A DNA stretch of 64,000 bases from Mycobacterium sp. (GCF_002863225.1 NZ_PKEK01000024.1:1-64000); one strand, 5' to 3'. Positions 1 to 10,376 are shown, counted from the stretch's first letter. Translations and numbers: made by a program. The notes: generated by a model not told the origin, from the letters alone.

Positions 1-937
1 GGTGCCGCAGGTCGTCCGCCGGATCAACAACGCGCTGCTGCGCGCCGACCAGATCGCCAAGGTCGAGGGCGACACCTCCATCGAGAACTGGCTCGCGCCG
101 ATCGTCGCCGACGGTGAAGCGGGATTCGGTGGCGCACTCAACGTCTACGAGCTGCAGAAGGCCATGATCGCCGCCGGTGTCGCCGGTTCGCACTGGGAAG
201 ACCAGTTGGCCTCGGAGAAGAAGTGTGGCCACCTCGGTGGCAAGGTGCTGATTCCGACCCAGCAGCACATCCGCACCCTGACCTCGGCCCGTCTCGCCGC
301 CGACGTCGCCGACGTGCCGACCGTCGTCATCGCCCGTACCGACGCCGAGGCCGCCACGCTGATCACCTCCGACGTCGACGAGCGTGACCAGCCGTTCACC
401 ACCGGTGAGCGCACCTCCGAGGGCTTTTACCGGGTCAAGAACGGCATCGAGCCATGTATCGCCCGCGCCAAGGCCTACGCGCCGTACTCCGACCTGATCT
501 GGATGGAGACGGGCACCCCGGACCTGGAGCTGGCGGCGAAGTTCGCCGAGGGCGTCAAGAGTGAATTCCCGGACCAGCTGCTGGCCTACAACTGCTCGCC
601 GTCGTTCAACTGGAAGCAGCACCTGGACGACTCGACGATCGCGAAGTTCCAGAAGGAGCTGGGCGCGATGGGCTTCAAGTTCCAGTTCATCACGCTGGCC
701 GGCTTCCACGCCCTGAACTACTCGATGTTCGATCTGGCCTACGGCTACGCCCGCAACCAGATGAGCGCTTACGTCGAGCTGCAGGAGCGCGAGTTCGCTG
801 CCGAGGAGCGCGGGTACACCGCGACCAAGCACCAGCGCGAGGTTGGCGCCGGCTACTTCGACCGGATCGCCACCACCGTGGACCCGACCTCGTCGACCAC
901 CGCCCTGGCCGGCTCCACCGAAGAAGGCCAGTTCTAA
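1..937 (+). CDS. aceA: isocitrate lyase, C-terminal part (5' end outside window)
   Basis: Isocitrate lyase cleaves isocitrate to glyoxylate and succinate, the first step of the glyoxylate shunt used during growth on fatty acids; it is cytosolic and tetrameric. The reading frame is already open at base 1. The visible 311 or so residues match the C-terminal three quarters of mycobacterial Icl1 (about 428 aa). The catalytic signature KKCGH lies near base 224, with its cysteine as the general acid. The family segments CSPSFNW and [10 protein letters not shown] are intact. The protein ends EEGQF, followed by TAA. The GTG at base 2 is an internal valine codon, not the start. Confidence 0.97.
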   Translation, partial: VPQVVRRINNALLRADQIAKVEGDTSIENWLAPIVADGEAGFGGALNVYELQKAMIAAGVAGSHWEDQLASEKKCGHLGGKVLIPTQQHIRTLTSARLAADVADVPTVVIARTDAEAATLITSDVDERDQPFTTGERTSEGFYRVKNGIEPCIARAKAYAPYSDLIWMETGTPDLELAAKFAEGVKSEFPDQLLAYNCSPSFNWKQHLDDSTIAKFQKELGAMGFKFQFITLAGFHALNYSMFDLAYGYARNQMSAYVELQEREFAAEERGYTATKHQREVGAGYFDRIATTVDPTSSTTALAGSTEEGQF

Positions 938-971
938 GCTAAGTTCGTCTGACAGAAGCCGATTGGTGATG

Positions 972-2270
972 TCACCCCCCGTCGTGCTCGGGCAAGAAGA
1001 GGGTGAAAGTTGTGGGCGAGCGCGAGGTGAGGAGCAGGCGCCCGCCCTCGGCTTCGGCCAGGCTGCGGGCCAGCGGGAGCCCGATTCCGTGTCCGTCTGC
1101 GGGTCCGTCGGCGGCTTGGTGGTCGAACCTTGAGCTGTGCTCGATGGTCGGAGCGGTTCCCTCATCGGTGACGTCGATTGCCACGGTGTTGCTGGCTTCT
1201 CGCGCATGGACGGTGACTTGACCGGTCCCGTGGCGTACGGCGTTGTCGACGAGTACGGCCAGGATCTGGCGGACCGCGGCGGCTGATCCGCCCGACCGGC
1301 GAAGTTGCGGGTCGGCGCTGACCTGAAGAGACCGCCCGACCGCGGCGAGTGGACCCTGCCACGCGGTTTGGAGCTCGTTGAGCAGCGCGGCGATGGCTAG
1401 CGGCTCGGTCCGGTGTTCGTGGGCGCGGGCCAGGGTGACGAGGTCGTTGATGGTGCGCTCTAAACGGTCTGCGGCTTCGAGCGCTTCGCGGGTAGCTGTC
1501 TGGTAGTCGGCGCCGGGTGTATCGAGTGCTGTTTCCAGGCGCAGGCGCAACCCGGCCAGGGGGGTGCGGAGCTGGTGTGAGGCGTGGGCGGTGACCGCAC
1601 GTTCACGGTCTACCAGGGTCCCGATTCGGGCCGCGGCCCGATTGAGGGCCGTTGCTGCAGTGTCGATTTCGGGGATACCGGTGGGGTGGGTCCGCACGGT
1701 GAAGTCGCCGTCGCCCAGCCTCGCGGCGAAGGCCGCGAGGGTTTCGACCGGTCCGGCAAGGCGGCGTGCCTGTCGGCGGGCGATTTGCCAGATTGCGACT
1801 AGAATGACCACTTCCAGAGTCGCCATGGACAGCCACGTGACGGCGATTCTGGGATAGACCATCCGGGGGGAGGCGGCAGCGCGCACGGCGTAGGAGGCGC
1901 CGGGGGGGCCGACGATCGGCACGGCCACGATCAGGTTGTCGATGTCGGAGTCGCTGTGGACGGCGTTATCGGCGAAGGACCGTCGGACGAGTGGGTCGGC
2001 ATTGTTGGGGCCGCGGCCTTTGACGAGCCGGCCGTCTGCGCTGTACAGCGCGACGTCGGTGCCGGGCGTGTGACGCCCCACGTCGCCGGGCGGGCGGTCG
2101 TTGACGAGGTCGGTCGCGACATCGACGGCAGCGATGTGTGCGATCCGGTCGAGCTCGGTGGACTCGTCGATGAAGAAGTAGCGCGCGGCGGCGATCGCCA
2201 GCGGCACAGCGAACAAGCTGGTGGCCAGGGTCGCCGACAGCACTGCCAGGGTGACGATGCGTTTACGCAT
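972..2270 (-). CDS. sensor histidine kinase of a two-component pair
   Basis: Membrane histidine kinase of about 432 aa. It has an N-terminal transmembrane helix (from MRKRIVTLAV), a periplasmic loop, a second transmembrane helix near residue 150, a HAMP-like linker, the H-box SHQLRTPLAGL, the N-box DNAVRHGTG and the G-box GHGIGLPLARSLAE. The frame stays open further upstream, but the start at 2270 is preferred. It gives a normal N-terminal helix and an 8-bp overlap with the response-regulator stop, which indicates translational coupling. The signal sensed is unknown. The partner is the regulator immediately upstream. Confidence 0.9.
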   Translation of the reverse strand: MRKRIVTLAVLSATLATSLFAVPLAIAAARYFFIDESTELDRIAHIAAVDVATDLVNDRPPGDVGRHTPGTDVALYSADGRLVKGRGPNNADPLVRRSFADNAVHSDSDIDNLIVAVPIVGPPGASYAVRAAASPRMVYPRIAVTWLSMATLEVVILVAIWQIARRQARRLAGPVETLAAFAARLGDGDFTVRTHPTGIPEIDTAATALNRAAARIGTLVDRERAVTAHASHQLRTPLAGLRLRLETALDTPGADYQTATREALEAADRLERTINDLVTLARAHEHRTEPLAIAALLNELQTAWQGPLAAVGRSLQVSADPQLRRSGGSAAAVRQILAVLVDNAVRHGTGQVTVHAREASNTVAIDVTDEGTAPTIEHSSRFDHQAADGPADGHGIGLPLARSLAEAEGGRLLLTSRSPTTFTLFLPEHDGG

Positions 2271-3027
2271 GCTCTGGCCGCTCGGGCGGGTCGTCGGCGT
2301 GCTGCGGCGCCGTCGGCGGCCGGGCGGGTGAATCGAGGCGGTACCCGTACCCGCGCAGTGTGGTGATCGTGGGAGTCGCGTCGGGCGTGGCGGCGTAGCG
2401 GGCCGCCGCATCGGCGAGTTTGCGGCGCAGGATGCCGATGTGCACGTCGAGGGTCTTGGTGGGCCCGTACCAGTTCTCGTCCCAGACCTCGGCCATCAGC
2501 GTCTCGCGGCGCACGGCGGTGTCGGCATCGGCGGCTAACCGGGCCAGCAGGTCGAATTCGCGGCCACGCAGCTCAAGGCGGTGCCCCTGGTAGGCGGCGG
2601 TGCGGGCAGCAGGGTCGACGACCAGCTCACCCACCACATGGGCCTGCGCCGGGTTGGCCTGGGTGGGGCCGCGGCGCAGATGGGCCCGAATACGGGCGAG
2701 CAGTTCGGTGTAGCGGAACGGTTTGGTCAGGTAGTCATCGGCTCCGGCGTCGAGACCGACAACGATGTCGATTTCGGCGTCGCGGGCGGTCAGGACCACC
2801 AGGACGGCGCCGGGCAAAGCGCTGCGCAGTTGTCGGCACACCTCGACACCGTCGAGGTCGGGCAGCCCGAGGTCGAGCAGCACCAACTCGAAGTCTCCGG
2901 CGGTCGCCTCCCGCAACGCGCCGCGTCCGGTACGGGCCCAGCTGACCTGGTGACCATGCGAGCGCAGGCCGTCGACGAGGAGCTTGCCGATGGTCTGGTC
3001 GTCCTCGACGACCAGCAGTTGAGCCAT
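2263..3027 (-). CDS. OmpR/PhoB-family response regulator
   Basis: Cytosolic DNA-binding response regulator, 254 aa. The receiver domain (about 1-115) has the acidic pair D9/D10, phospho-acceptor D52 in LLDLGLPDLDG and K102 in LTKPF. The winged-helix C-terminal domain ends TTLRGYGYRLD. A GGAGG site lies directly before the ATG. It is transcribed ahead of, and overlaps, its cognate histidine kinase. Target genes are not visible; the divergent or adjacent DUF1275 and dehydrogenase genes are possible but unproven targets. Confidence 0.93.
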   Translation of the reverse strand: MAQLLVVEDDQTIGKLLVDGLRSHGHQVSWARTGRGALREATAGDFELVLLDLGLPDLDGVEVCRQLRSALPGAVLVVLTARDAEIDIVVGLDAGADDYLTKPFRYTELLARIRAHLRRGPTQANPAQAHVVGELVVDPAARTAAYQGHRLELRGREFDLLARLAADADTAVRRETLMAEVWDENWYGPTKTLDVHIGILRRKLADAAARYAATPDATPTITTLRGYGYRLDSPARPPTAPQHADDPPERPEHA

Positions 3028-3050
3028 TCCTCCAGTCTATCGACGGCAGG

Positions 3051-3962
3051 TCACCGGCTTTGATCTGTGATGAGCGTGGCGGCACTGCAACCGCTTCGAC
3101 GCGGCATCGCTGCGTCCACAACCGCCCCGGTACACGCCGATCCGACAAGCGCGGCAACCCGAGTCGACTGATGAACTGGGCGCGGCCGTTGTTGTTTACC
3201 GTGGGCCGTTGCGGCAGCAAGTTCGCTGCTCGAGTCGCACTTTTCCGAGCGGCCACGGCCGCGACGGTGTTGGTATCCGGCGGTGGCCGCGACTGCGGCG
3301 ACCGGGACCAGCATGAACAGCGGCACGGCGGCCGGGACGGTAGACAGCACCAGGGCCCCGCAGGCAGCCCCGCCGATGAGCGCGATCAGCGCGGCGACCG
3401 CGGCTCGGTCGGTACGTGTGCGCGGTGAGCCAGTGAGCGCGGCGATCACGCCGGTCAGGGTGCCGGTGAGGTAGGTGGTTGCCACCGTCACGCCGAGCCC
3501 GCGCATGGCGGCGCTTTGCAAACCCATCGCCGCTGCCGCCGCGCCCAGCAAAGCCAGCTGCCCGGTACCGGCCGGTGCGGTGCCCGTGGCTTCCCAGCCG
3601 ACGGCGAAGCCCAACAGCACGCCGAGTTGGACGGCGAGCGCGGCGGTCACCGACCGTGGCCACGACGACCCATCTGACCCGCGGCGGCCGGTGATCCGGG
3701 TGCCGGCAGCGACGCCAAACACATAGCCCACAAGACCCACCGCAGTGTGGGTCAGCAGGGCGGCGTCCAAGCGGGCGAAACCGAGTCCGGTCAACGCGAG
3801 ATTGCCGGTCATCACACTGGCGAAGACCCCGCCGAGATGGGTCAGCGTGGTCACATCCAGGACCCCGGTGCCAAAAGTCAGCACCGCGGCCACCATGGCC
3901 GGCCACCGCGGCGGCAGGTGGCCGGCCCTGGCGGGCACCATCGTCCCCGACACGACAGCCAC
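3051..3962 (-). CDS. DUF1275 (YoaK-like) integral membrane protein
   Basis: Hydrophobic protein with six or seven transmembrane segments. The DUF1275 hallmark GVLDVTTLTHLGGVFASVMTGN lies near residues 33-54, and the family glutamine/alanine motif MGLQSAAMR is mid-protein. Function of the family is unknown; transport is suspected. The GTG start overlaps the dehydrogenase stop (TAGTG), suggesting one transcript with it. An ATG at 3941 is an alternative start. The last 70 or so residues (after about 235) look unlike the family and may be read-through of former spacer DNA. A second DUF1275 protein lies at 7312-8118. Confidence 0.85.
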   Translation of the reverse strand: MAVVSGTMVPARAGHLPPRWPAMVAAVLTFGTGVLDVTTLTHLGGVFASVMTGNLALTGLGFARLDAALLTHTAVGLVGYVFGVAAGTRITGRRGSDGSSWPRSVTAALAVQLGVLLGFAVGWEATGTAPAGTGQLALLGAAAAAMGLQSAAMRGLGVTVATTYLTGTLTGVIAALTGSPRTRTDRAAVAALIALIGGAACGALVLSTVPAAVPLFMLVPVAAVAATAGYQHRRGRGRSEKCDSSSELAAATAHGKQQRPRPVHQSTRVAALVGSACTGAVVDAAMPRRSGCSAATLITDQSR

Positions 3963-4927
3963 TACTGGTGGGCTGCCGTGACCAGAGTGAGCGCCTGCTC
4001 GCAGCGTTGCGACGCCGCCCGCAAGATATCGCCGCTGCGTTCCAGGGCGGCACGCTCGTCGGGGCTCATCAGTGGTTCAACGACCCGCTCAACCCCATTG
4101 GCTCCCACAATGGCAGGCAGCGACAGCGTGGTGCCGTACTCGGGCTGATACACCGCGACCGGCAACAGCGCCCGCTCGTCGCGCAACACCGCTGCCGTCA
4201 GCCGCGCGGCCACCGCCGCGATACCGTAGCGGCTGGCCCCGGTGCCCTCGATGATGGCGATATTGGCGTAACGGACATCGTCCTCGATCTCCCTGCGAAC
4301 CTCCTGCACTGGTCGGCCGCTGCGGGCGAGCAGGTCAAGGACGGGCCGGTCGGCGACCGTGGCCGTCGACCACAACAGGACCTCAGAGGTGCCGTGCTCG
4401 CCCACCACCATGGCTTGCACATCGCAGGGCTGTACATTCAACCGTTCGGCCAGGTGCACCTGAAACCGGAGACTGTCGAGCAGCGTGCCGGTAGAAAACA
4501 CCCGGCTGTGACCAGCCAGTCGGCGAGTGATCTCAGCCAGCGGATCGGGCGGGTCGGTCACCACCATCAGTACCGCCAAGGGGGCCGCATCCACGATCTG
4601 GGGAACGATATCGGCGTAAATGAGGGCGTTTTCGGCGGCCAACCGCAACCGTCCCTGCGGATCGGCGCGGTCGACGGCGCCACCGGCGCGTTCGTTGACT
4701 CCGGCTGTGATGATCACCAGCGCCGCGTCAGCGAGGTCCTCAAAGCCGCCGGCCCGAACCTGGGTGCCGGGCGTCAGCGGGGCCCCGTAACGCAAATCCA
4801 ACGCCACCCCCGCCGCTCGCGCCCGGTCACGGTCGACAAGCACGATCTCGCCACCCAACCCGTGCTCGACCAACGCCAGGCCGGTTGCCGCTCCCACTTC
4901 TCCCACTCCAACAATTCCAACCTTCAT
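3962..4927 (-). CDS. L-lactate/malate dehydrogenase family protein
   Basis: NAD-dependent 2-hydroxyacid dehydrogenase of 321 aa. It has an N-terminal Rossmann fold (GIVGVGEVGAATG), a VDRD acidic NAD-ribose loop, the LDH-type active-site histidine in VVGEHGTSEV and the helix GTLLDSLRFQ. The family interconverts lactate and pyruvate or malate and oxaloacetate. The substrate-specificity loop here (AGVNERAGG...) lacks the classic GARQ, so substrate is uncertain. A GGAGG site 5 nt before ATG supports the start. Its stop overlaps the start of the DUF1275 gene downstream. Confidence 0.85.
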   Translation of the reverse strand: MKVGIVGVGEVGAATGLALVEHGLGGEIVLVDRDRARAAGVALDLRYGAPLTPGTQVRAGGFEDLADAALVIITAGVNERAGGAVDRADPQGRLRLAAENALIYADIVPQIVDAAPLAVLMVVTDPPDPLAEITRRLAGHSRVFSTGTLLDSLRFQVHLAERLNVQPCDVQAMVVGEHGTSEVLLWSTATVADRPVLDLLARSGRPVQEVRREIEDDVRYANIAIIEGTGASRYGIAAVAARLTAAVLRDERALLPVAVYQPEYGTTLSLPAIVGANGVERVVEPLMSPDERAALERSGDILRAASQRCEQALTLVTAAHQ

Positions 4928-5844
4928 CTCTGCCTCCAGTTCAGTGGAACGCGAATTTGCTTACGGGTCCGACGCTAGGCAGCGCTCGGTTATCGGCTGC
5001 CGAGGAACGGGTAAGGGGTTGCTTTACCTTCTGAGAGCACGATGCCGTTCGACAGGCACTGGTAATGCGATTCATGCCCGGACTGGTCCGACAGCCCGAA
5101 TGACCGGCCCGATCAACACAGCCACCGCGAATCGGTTACCTGCCAAGAAATGGCGTCGGCGGCCTGCATCACCATCACGACTTGAACTGAGTAATTGCAA
5201 CGTGGATCGGGGCTTAGCGTGACGGAAGTGCAGGTGTTGAGGTAAGGCTCCGCCTCTCGGCGGCTACAAGTACGTCGCTGGCAGTGAAGCCGTCGGCAGC
5301 TCAGCGAGCCGGCCAACCTCATCGCGCGTGGCCCGCCGTTGGCAGTAAGTCGTTGTCCACCGCCCTGCCTCACCGCGTCGGACGGCTCGTTGCGCTCGTG
5401 GTAGATGGCGTTCCTGCGGGCAGGCCGCTAGTACCGACGTAGATCAGCAGCTCCGCGCGTTGGTGGCCCCGCGCGCACAGACGCCGGTCACCCTGCGGCA
5501 GATGAGCCTGGCCGTTTCAACGAAGACAACGACGTCGGCGCTCACTAGCGGCGCATAGTGGACCGATCGCGGCGGCTGGGACATCGATTCATGCCGTCAC
5601 CAGCCGCCATAGGCCCGGTGCGTTCGCGCGGCTTTGCGAGACGGTAGGTACCCGCATCCCTTGTGCGACCGAAGGAATCACGTCCGGCGCGATCAGCGAA
5701 GTCCTCGCTGACAGCGGATTCGACAAATCGCCGTCCGAAACCCTCGACGACAGCGCATTCGACCCGGCGAGCAGGCGCCGAACACCACGCCAGCCAGGAT
5801 CCCTGGGCAATGCCGCGAAAGAGGCTCGCGGAAGTTGAGGATGG
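4928..5844. other. intergenic stretch without a supported gene
   Basis: About 0.9 kb with several short open frames on both strands, none with a recognisable domain, good start site or consistent third-position GC. It may contain decayed coding sequence. No promoter motif or tRNA was recognised. Confidence 0.5.
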
Positions 5845-6192
5845 TCAGTCGAACAGACCGTGCATGAAGCCTCGACGGCGGTACCCGTGATGCCCGTAGT
5901 CCTCGTCGTGGTCGTGGTCGTAATAACCGTGATGCTCGGAATAGCCGGTCGTGGGGTAACCCTGCTGGGGCGGATAGCCTTGCGGCGGGTAACCCTGCTG
6001 GGGATAGCCGGGGGCTGGTTGAGGTGCAGGCTGCTGGTAGTGGCGCTGCTCAGCTTCCATCAACTTTTCGAGCTCGCCGCGATCGAGAAAGACGCCGCGG
6101 CAGTTCTGACATTGGTCGATCTCGATGTCGGATCGTTCGTAGGTGATCATGGTTCCGGAGCATCTGGGGCAAGTGAGCGCGGTGTCAACCAT
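5845..6192 (-). CDS. zinc-ribbon (zf-TFIIB-like) protein with Pro/Gln/Tyr/His-rich tail
   Basis: Small protein of 115 aa. Residues 8-40 form a zinc ribbon with paired cysteines (CPRCSGT and CQNCRGVFLDRGELE), the zf-TFIIB type common in actinobacteria. After residue 50 comes a low-complexity tail with repeats of GYPPQ type, then a His/Asp-rich stretch and RRRGFMHGLFD at the end. The role is unknown. The tail resembles actinobacterial proteins that assemble or recruit partners at the membrane, but that is inference. It lies 58 bp downstream of the following gene on the same strand, and both end in His-rich segments. Confidence 0.8.
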   Translation of the reverse strand: MVDTALTCPRCSGTMITYERSDIEIDQCQNCRGVFLDRGELEKLMEAEQRHYQQPAPQPAPGYPQQGYPPQGYPPQQGYPTTGYSEHHGYYDHDHDEDYGHHGYRRRGFMHGLFD

Positions 6193-6250
6193 CGATTTCG
6201 CCTTCCGATTGTCGATAGCCAGGAAAGGAGCGCCAGCGATTATGAACTAA

Positions 6251-7126
6251 TCAGTGATGTCCATTGTGACCGTAGCCGCCGTGGTGACCGTGGTCGCGTT
6301 GACCCCGCGGCCAGGGGGACGGGGTGTAACTAGCTGCCGAACTCGGGCGCGGTGCGGCGGCAACAGCGGGTTCCGGGACAGCGGACAGCTTCGCCAACCG
6401 CGGTCGAGCCACGACCTGGCCGAGATAGAACGCGGTCGTTATGGCCTCCCGCAACGCCCGCTCTGCTCCGTCGTGCACCACGGTGGCCGAGGAACCTCCG
6501 GCGAGCATGGCGCCGGCATAGTCGAGCAGGCTACGCACGTCCACCGCGTAGCCGTGCAGCCGCGCCGAGTCCGGGTGTTGCTTGGCCGACGGTAGCCGGT
6601 CGAGATCCGCCAGGGCTGCTTCAATCCGTTCGAGCATGATGGCGCCGGCCGACCGCATCGCCTGCAGGTGTGACCGGGGACAGGGCTCGACCATCACCCA
6701 TTGCGGCAGCGGCGCTGGCAGCGCCACCTCACGGGCGACGTCCAACCCGGGGTCCATCGCGGCACGTCGTGCTCGGGCCGACCACTTAGGCACCTCGCGC
6801 AGGAACCGCAGCGCCTGATCGGCGGTCACTCGGGGCAGGAAGCCAGCAGTGCCCGGTGCCAGTCCCTCGGCATCGACGAATGCTTGCCCCAGTGACTGCA
6901 GTGCGTATGCGTTCCAGGTGGCCAGCAGCTGACTACTCTCGGCCGGCGAGGTGGACCACGGATCGATTGCGGCCCGGGCGAGTTCCTCCCGCAGCTGATC
7001 GGCTGCCAGATAGTCCTGGTAGGCGCCGCCGCCAACCGACAACAGCGCAAGTACCTCATCGGCGGGCACCTCGCCGCGCAGCTTAGCACCGATACGGGCG
7101 CCGAAACCGGGCTTGGGTAATGGCAT
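6251..7126 (-). CDS. conserved mycobacterial hypothetical protein with His-rich C-terminus
   Basis: Protein of 291 aa, mostly predicted helical, with no motif I can assign to an enzyme. The C-terminus (about 250-291) is Pro/Ser-rich and ends in a Gly/His run (HGHHGGYGHNGHH), a possible metal-binding tail. It is on the same strand as and 58 bp upstream of the zinc-ribbon gene, so the pair may be an operon. Codon usage is typical of the surrounding genome. Confidence 0.7.
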   Translation of the reverse strand: MPLPKPGFGARIGAKLRGEVPADEVLALLSVGGGAYQDYLAADQLREELARAAIDPWSTSPAESSQLLATWNAYALQSLGQAFVDAEGLAPGTAGFLPRVTADQALRFLREVPKWSARARRAAMDPGLDVAREVALPAPLPQWVMVEPCPRSHLQAMRSAGAIMLERIEAALADLDRLPSAKQHPDSARLHGYAVDVRSLLDYAGAMLAGGSSATVVHDGAERALREAITTAFYLGQVVARPRLAKLSAVPEPAVAAAPRPSSAASYTPSPWPRGQRDHGHHGGYGHNGHH

Positions 7127-7311
7127 ACGACCACGTTACGCCAGAACGCAGGCGGTATTCGGGTGCACCGCGCCGCCCGCCCTCTCCACCAGAACCCGTT
7201 ATCTTGCCAGCAGATTACGCCGCGCTGCTGGCTGCACGAGCGGCTGCGGCCGCCCGCTGGCACACTCGCTTTCCGCGTTAAACGGGTGCTCGCCGCCCAG
7301 CGGCGCGGTGA

Positions 7312-8118
7312 TCACCCCTGGTGAGTGCCGGCCGTGTCAGCGGCAGCTGACCGATTCCCGTAAGGGCTGACCGCTGCAAGTGGTGGTGGCTCCAGCCAAC
7401 CGGCGAGGCTGTCTGCGGGCTCGGGTGTAGGCGCCGCGTGTGCCGCGAGCGTGCGACGCCGGCGGTCGTGCCGGATGCTGGCGACCGCGACAACCACGCA
7501 CGCGACGGACGCAGGGATCAACGCATGGTCGCCGAGGCGACCGCCGACTATCACCCCAACGGCAGCACCGGCGACGAACAGCACCACCGTCGTGGTCAGC
7601 ACCGCGGCCTTCCACTTGTCCACACCATGACGGAACCCGCGGGCCACCAGGAGCCCGAGGTCGGTGATAGTTCCGGTGAAATGTGTGGTGCGAATCGCCA
7701 TCCCCGGAAAACCTGACGTCATTCCGTTCTGCAACCCGCACGCGGCGGCGGCAAGCGGGGCTCTGACCAACGGATGTTCGAAACCGGCGGCGGCCACCAG
7801 CAGCACTGCCTCGGCGAGCAGCACCGCGGCGTGGCGCGGGCCGGTATGGCTTCGCGCGGCAGCCAGCACCACACCGGCAACCATGACACCGGCCAGAAAT
7901 CCGACCACGATGACCGCGATCATGCGGCCCGAATACAACAGCGGATTAGTGCTGTGCATGCCAACCTGCGTGGTCAAGGCGGTGAGGTTGCCCACCGGGA
8001 ACACCCAAACCAGTAGCGCCACCGAATTCACATAACCAGCGACCGCCGCGAGTACCCCGCTGTAGCCGAGCACGACAACTCGCGCATCCCGAGCCTGTGC
8101 GTCGATTGTCTGCGCCAT
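7312..8118 (-). CDS. DUF1275 (YoaK-like) integral membrane protein
   Basis: Polytopic membrane protein, 268 aa with about six transmembrane segments. The N-terminal family motif is GYVNSVALL...PVGNLTALTTQVG, and the second half has CGLQNGMTSGFPGMAIRTTHFTGTITDLG, the most conserved part of DUF1275. An SD-like GGAAGGGA precedes the ATG. Function is unknown. It is distantly related to the DUF1275 protein at 3051-3962 but is not a recent duplicate. The final 40 residues are a charged cytosolic tail. Confidence 0.88.
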   Translation of the reverse strand: MAQTIDAQARDARVVVLGYSGVLAAVAGYVNSVALLVWVFPVGNLTALTTQVGMHSTNPLLYSGRMIAVIVVGFLAGVMVAGVVLAAARSHTGPRHAAVLLAEAVLLVAAAGFEHPLVRAPLAAAACGLQNGMTSGFPGMAIRTTHFTGTITDLGLLVARGFRHGVDKWKAAVLTTTVVLFVAGAAVGVIVGGRLGDHALIPASVACVVVAVASIRHDRRRRTLAAHAAPTPEPADSLAGWLEPPPLAAVSPYGNRSAAADTAGTHQG

Positions 8119-8626
8119 GGTCCGTCCCTTCCGTCCAGATCATCGTTGCGGGCGCGAGGCTACACGGTGTTTGTAACAACTCGTGGATATCGATTGAGGC
8201 CACCGGTAAATGATTAGAGTTCGTGGCGGCCGACCGGCAAGCTTGTAATCATACGCGTTGGGCTCACCCCACACCGATCGGCGTTCGGTGTGCGGAATCG
8301 TGGCCGACGTCAGCACTGTGCTGAAGTACTACAGCCCAGCGAGCCGGTTCCAGCGACGGTCGCGCCATGTCATAACCGACGCCTCTTGGCAGGCCAATCC
8401 CACAAGCGGCCGAGATCACTGAAAGTGAATGTTGGATCAGTTGCTATGTCTTTCATTGCGCACAGAACATCTCGGCGCCGAACTTTTCGTCGCGCCCGGG
8501 TGTTAAACGCAATCATCGCTCATTCGGTTCGGCACGAGTTGCTCGACGAGGCAAAAGTTATCGTCACTATGGTGGCACCGCGATCAGCGTCTGACGGGCT
8601 TCGCACCGTCAGGTGCAATCGCCCCC
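8119..8626. other. intergenic region between DUF1275 gene and PPE pseudogene
   Basis: About 0.5 kb. It contains the promoter region of the DUF1275 gene on the minus strand. No coding region, repeat or RNA was recognised. Short open frames on both strands lack any recognisable family signature. Confidence 0.5.
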
Positions 8627-10205
8627 TTACCGCTCGCCATCGGGCTCCCAGGTGCCCGGCACCATCGGCATAGTCGGACCGCCGCCGAACTCGTCGCCCG
8701 CCAGTGAGGTCAACCCCGCCGCCTCGGCGGCGGTCTCCTTGCGAACCATGCCGGCAAACCCCAACGGCCCCGCAACCCAAGCGGAGTCCGATCTCGATGC
8801 CGCGGCCTCCTCACCCGGCGGCGCGCCCCAGTCCGGGTCGAGCTCGATATTCATATCCATGAACTCGTCGCCGTGGCCGCGCAGCTTCACTGGCCGGCGT
8901 CGGTGCGCCCGCGCCTGCCTCCGCACGGCCGCCGCAGCCGCGGCCGTGGTGGCATCGGGTTCCGGGGCCTTGCTTCTCGCGCTGAAGCGGGCGCTGGTGC
9001 GCATCCCCGATTTGAACTCGACGCCGGGGCCGACCAGGTAGGGGTAGCCGAAACCGCCGGCGCCGGTGGCAGGCGGCGGCGCCTGGGGCGCAGGCGGCGG
9101 CGCGGAGCTGGCGACCGTGCTTGTGGCGGGTGCGGTCGTTGGTGTAGGGGCCGTCGCAGACGCCGGCAAGGGCGCGGCAGGAGTCGGGGTCATCCCAGCG
9201 GCCGACAATATCTCGGGCGCAGCTGCGACCGGTGCCAGCGCCGGCGCGACGGGTGCCGGTTCCGGCGCGACGGTGGTCGGGGCAGTTACTGCGGCGACCG
9301 GCCCAGCCAGGCCCGCCGAGACGCCCACAGATGTGACGGAGCCGATGGCCAGGCCGGCGGAGGCCGGCAGAATCGCAGAGCCGGCCGGGAAGAACGCCTC
9401 GTCGCCGTCGAAGAACAGTGAAAGCGGGTTATTCAGCGCCGCTAACGGATTCGCCAAAAGTCTTTGGATTGCCTGCGCGGTGAGCTGCTCGGTGAACCCG
9501 ATCGGATTGTTGAAGTCATATATTTCGTGGAAGGCGTACGGATCCTCCAGCGACTTCAGCCCCAACTGTTCCACTAGGGCCTGTAGCCGGTCGCCTAGCC
9601 CCGTCGAAAACTCGGATTGGGCGGCCTGGGCGGCGTTGCCAGTCTGCGAGGTGGAGCCTGCGGATTTCGAGATCTGCGGTGCCGGGTCGGTTGGTGGCGT
9701 CGACGCGACCGCAACGCCGGAGACCGCCTGGTAGGTCGCCATGGTGGTGGCGGCCTGGATCCACATCCGCACATAGTCGGCTTCGTTGAGCGCGATCGGA
9801 ATAGTGTTTATCCCAAAGAAATTGGTCCCTACCAACACTCCGTGGGTTCACATGGTTGCCGGCTAGTTCTGCCAGGGTCGGCATCGCGGCCAACGCGGCG
9901 GTGTAGGCCGCCGCCGCCGTTTCATGCTGGGCGGCCGCGGCCGCGCTGTTCGCGCTGGCCTGCATCAGCCACGCCAGATATGGCGCGTGCGCGGTCACGT
10001 ACGACTCCGCGCTGGGCCCCTCCCACGCGCCGGCCTGCACGGCCGCCAGCATCGCATTGAGTCCGTCTGCGGCCGAAACATATTCAGCGCTCAGTGATGA
10101 CCACGCCTCCGCCGCCGCCAGCAACGACGCCGGCCCCGGCCCGCTGCTCAACAAAGCCGAATGCACCTCCGGCGGCAACGCCATCCAGGTCGGCGCCGGC
10201 ATCAC
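8627..10205 (-). pseudogene. PPE-PPW family protein, split by a +1 frameshift
   Basis: The N-terminal frame (from GTG 10205) has the PPE domain: [12 protein letters not shown], the WEG (WxG) motif and ATT/AAAY helices up to LAGNHV. The second frame resumes at [22 protein letters not shown] and runs to the C-terminal PxxPxxW-type signature [10 protein letters not shown]. The paralogue at 20730-22393 reads NHATHGVLIGTNF across this point, so one extra base near 9847-9848 broke the gene. Removing it gives about 525 aa. PPE proteins are ESX-secreted, usually with a PE partner, but none is adjacent here. It could be a sequencing error, but the paralogue has its own independent indel. Confidence 0.85.
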
Positions 10206-10348
10206 TAGCCACGCCCCATCACATACGCCGCCGTCGCGTCGCCGATCGCATTGCTAGAGAGTCGGGCTCAGACATCTCGACCCCCGCCAGCGCGCCGGTA
10301 TCGCATCTGTGCGCGCTTTGCTCCTAGGTTGCTAAAGGTTACGTTGGA

Positions 10349-10376
10349 TAGCTTACGTTAGCATTGCCTAAGCTAC
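10349..10376. promoter_or_regulatory. inverted repeat overlapping an IdeR-box-like sequence
   Basis: Arms TAGCTTA (10349-10355) and TAAGCTA (10369-10375) are perfectly inverted. The inner 19 bp from 10358 match the IdeR iron box (TTAGGTTAGGCTAACCTAA) at about 13 of 19 positions. It lies about 145 bp upstream of the PPE pseudogene on the minus strand. Some PPE genes are iron-regulated in M. tuberculosis, so this would fit, but the match is only moderate. Confidence 0.35.

Noticed and set aside
3968..4978. 336-residue open frame on the plus strand
   Set aside because: Antisense shadow of the lactate/malate dehydrogenase gene.
9835..9860. Programmed ribosomal frameshift in the PPE gene
   Set aside because: No slippery heptamer or downstream structure is evident at the break, and the paralogue has its break elsewhere; mutation is simpler.
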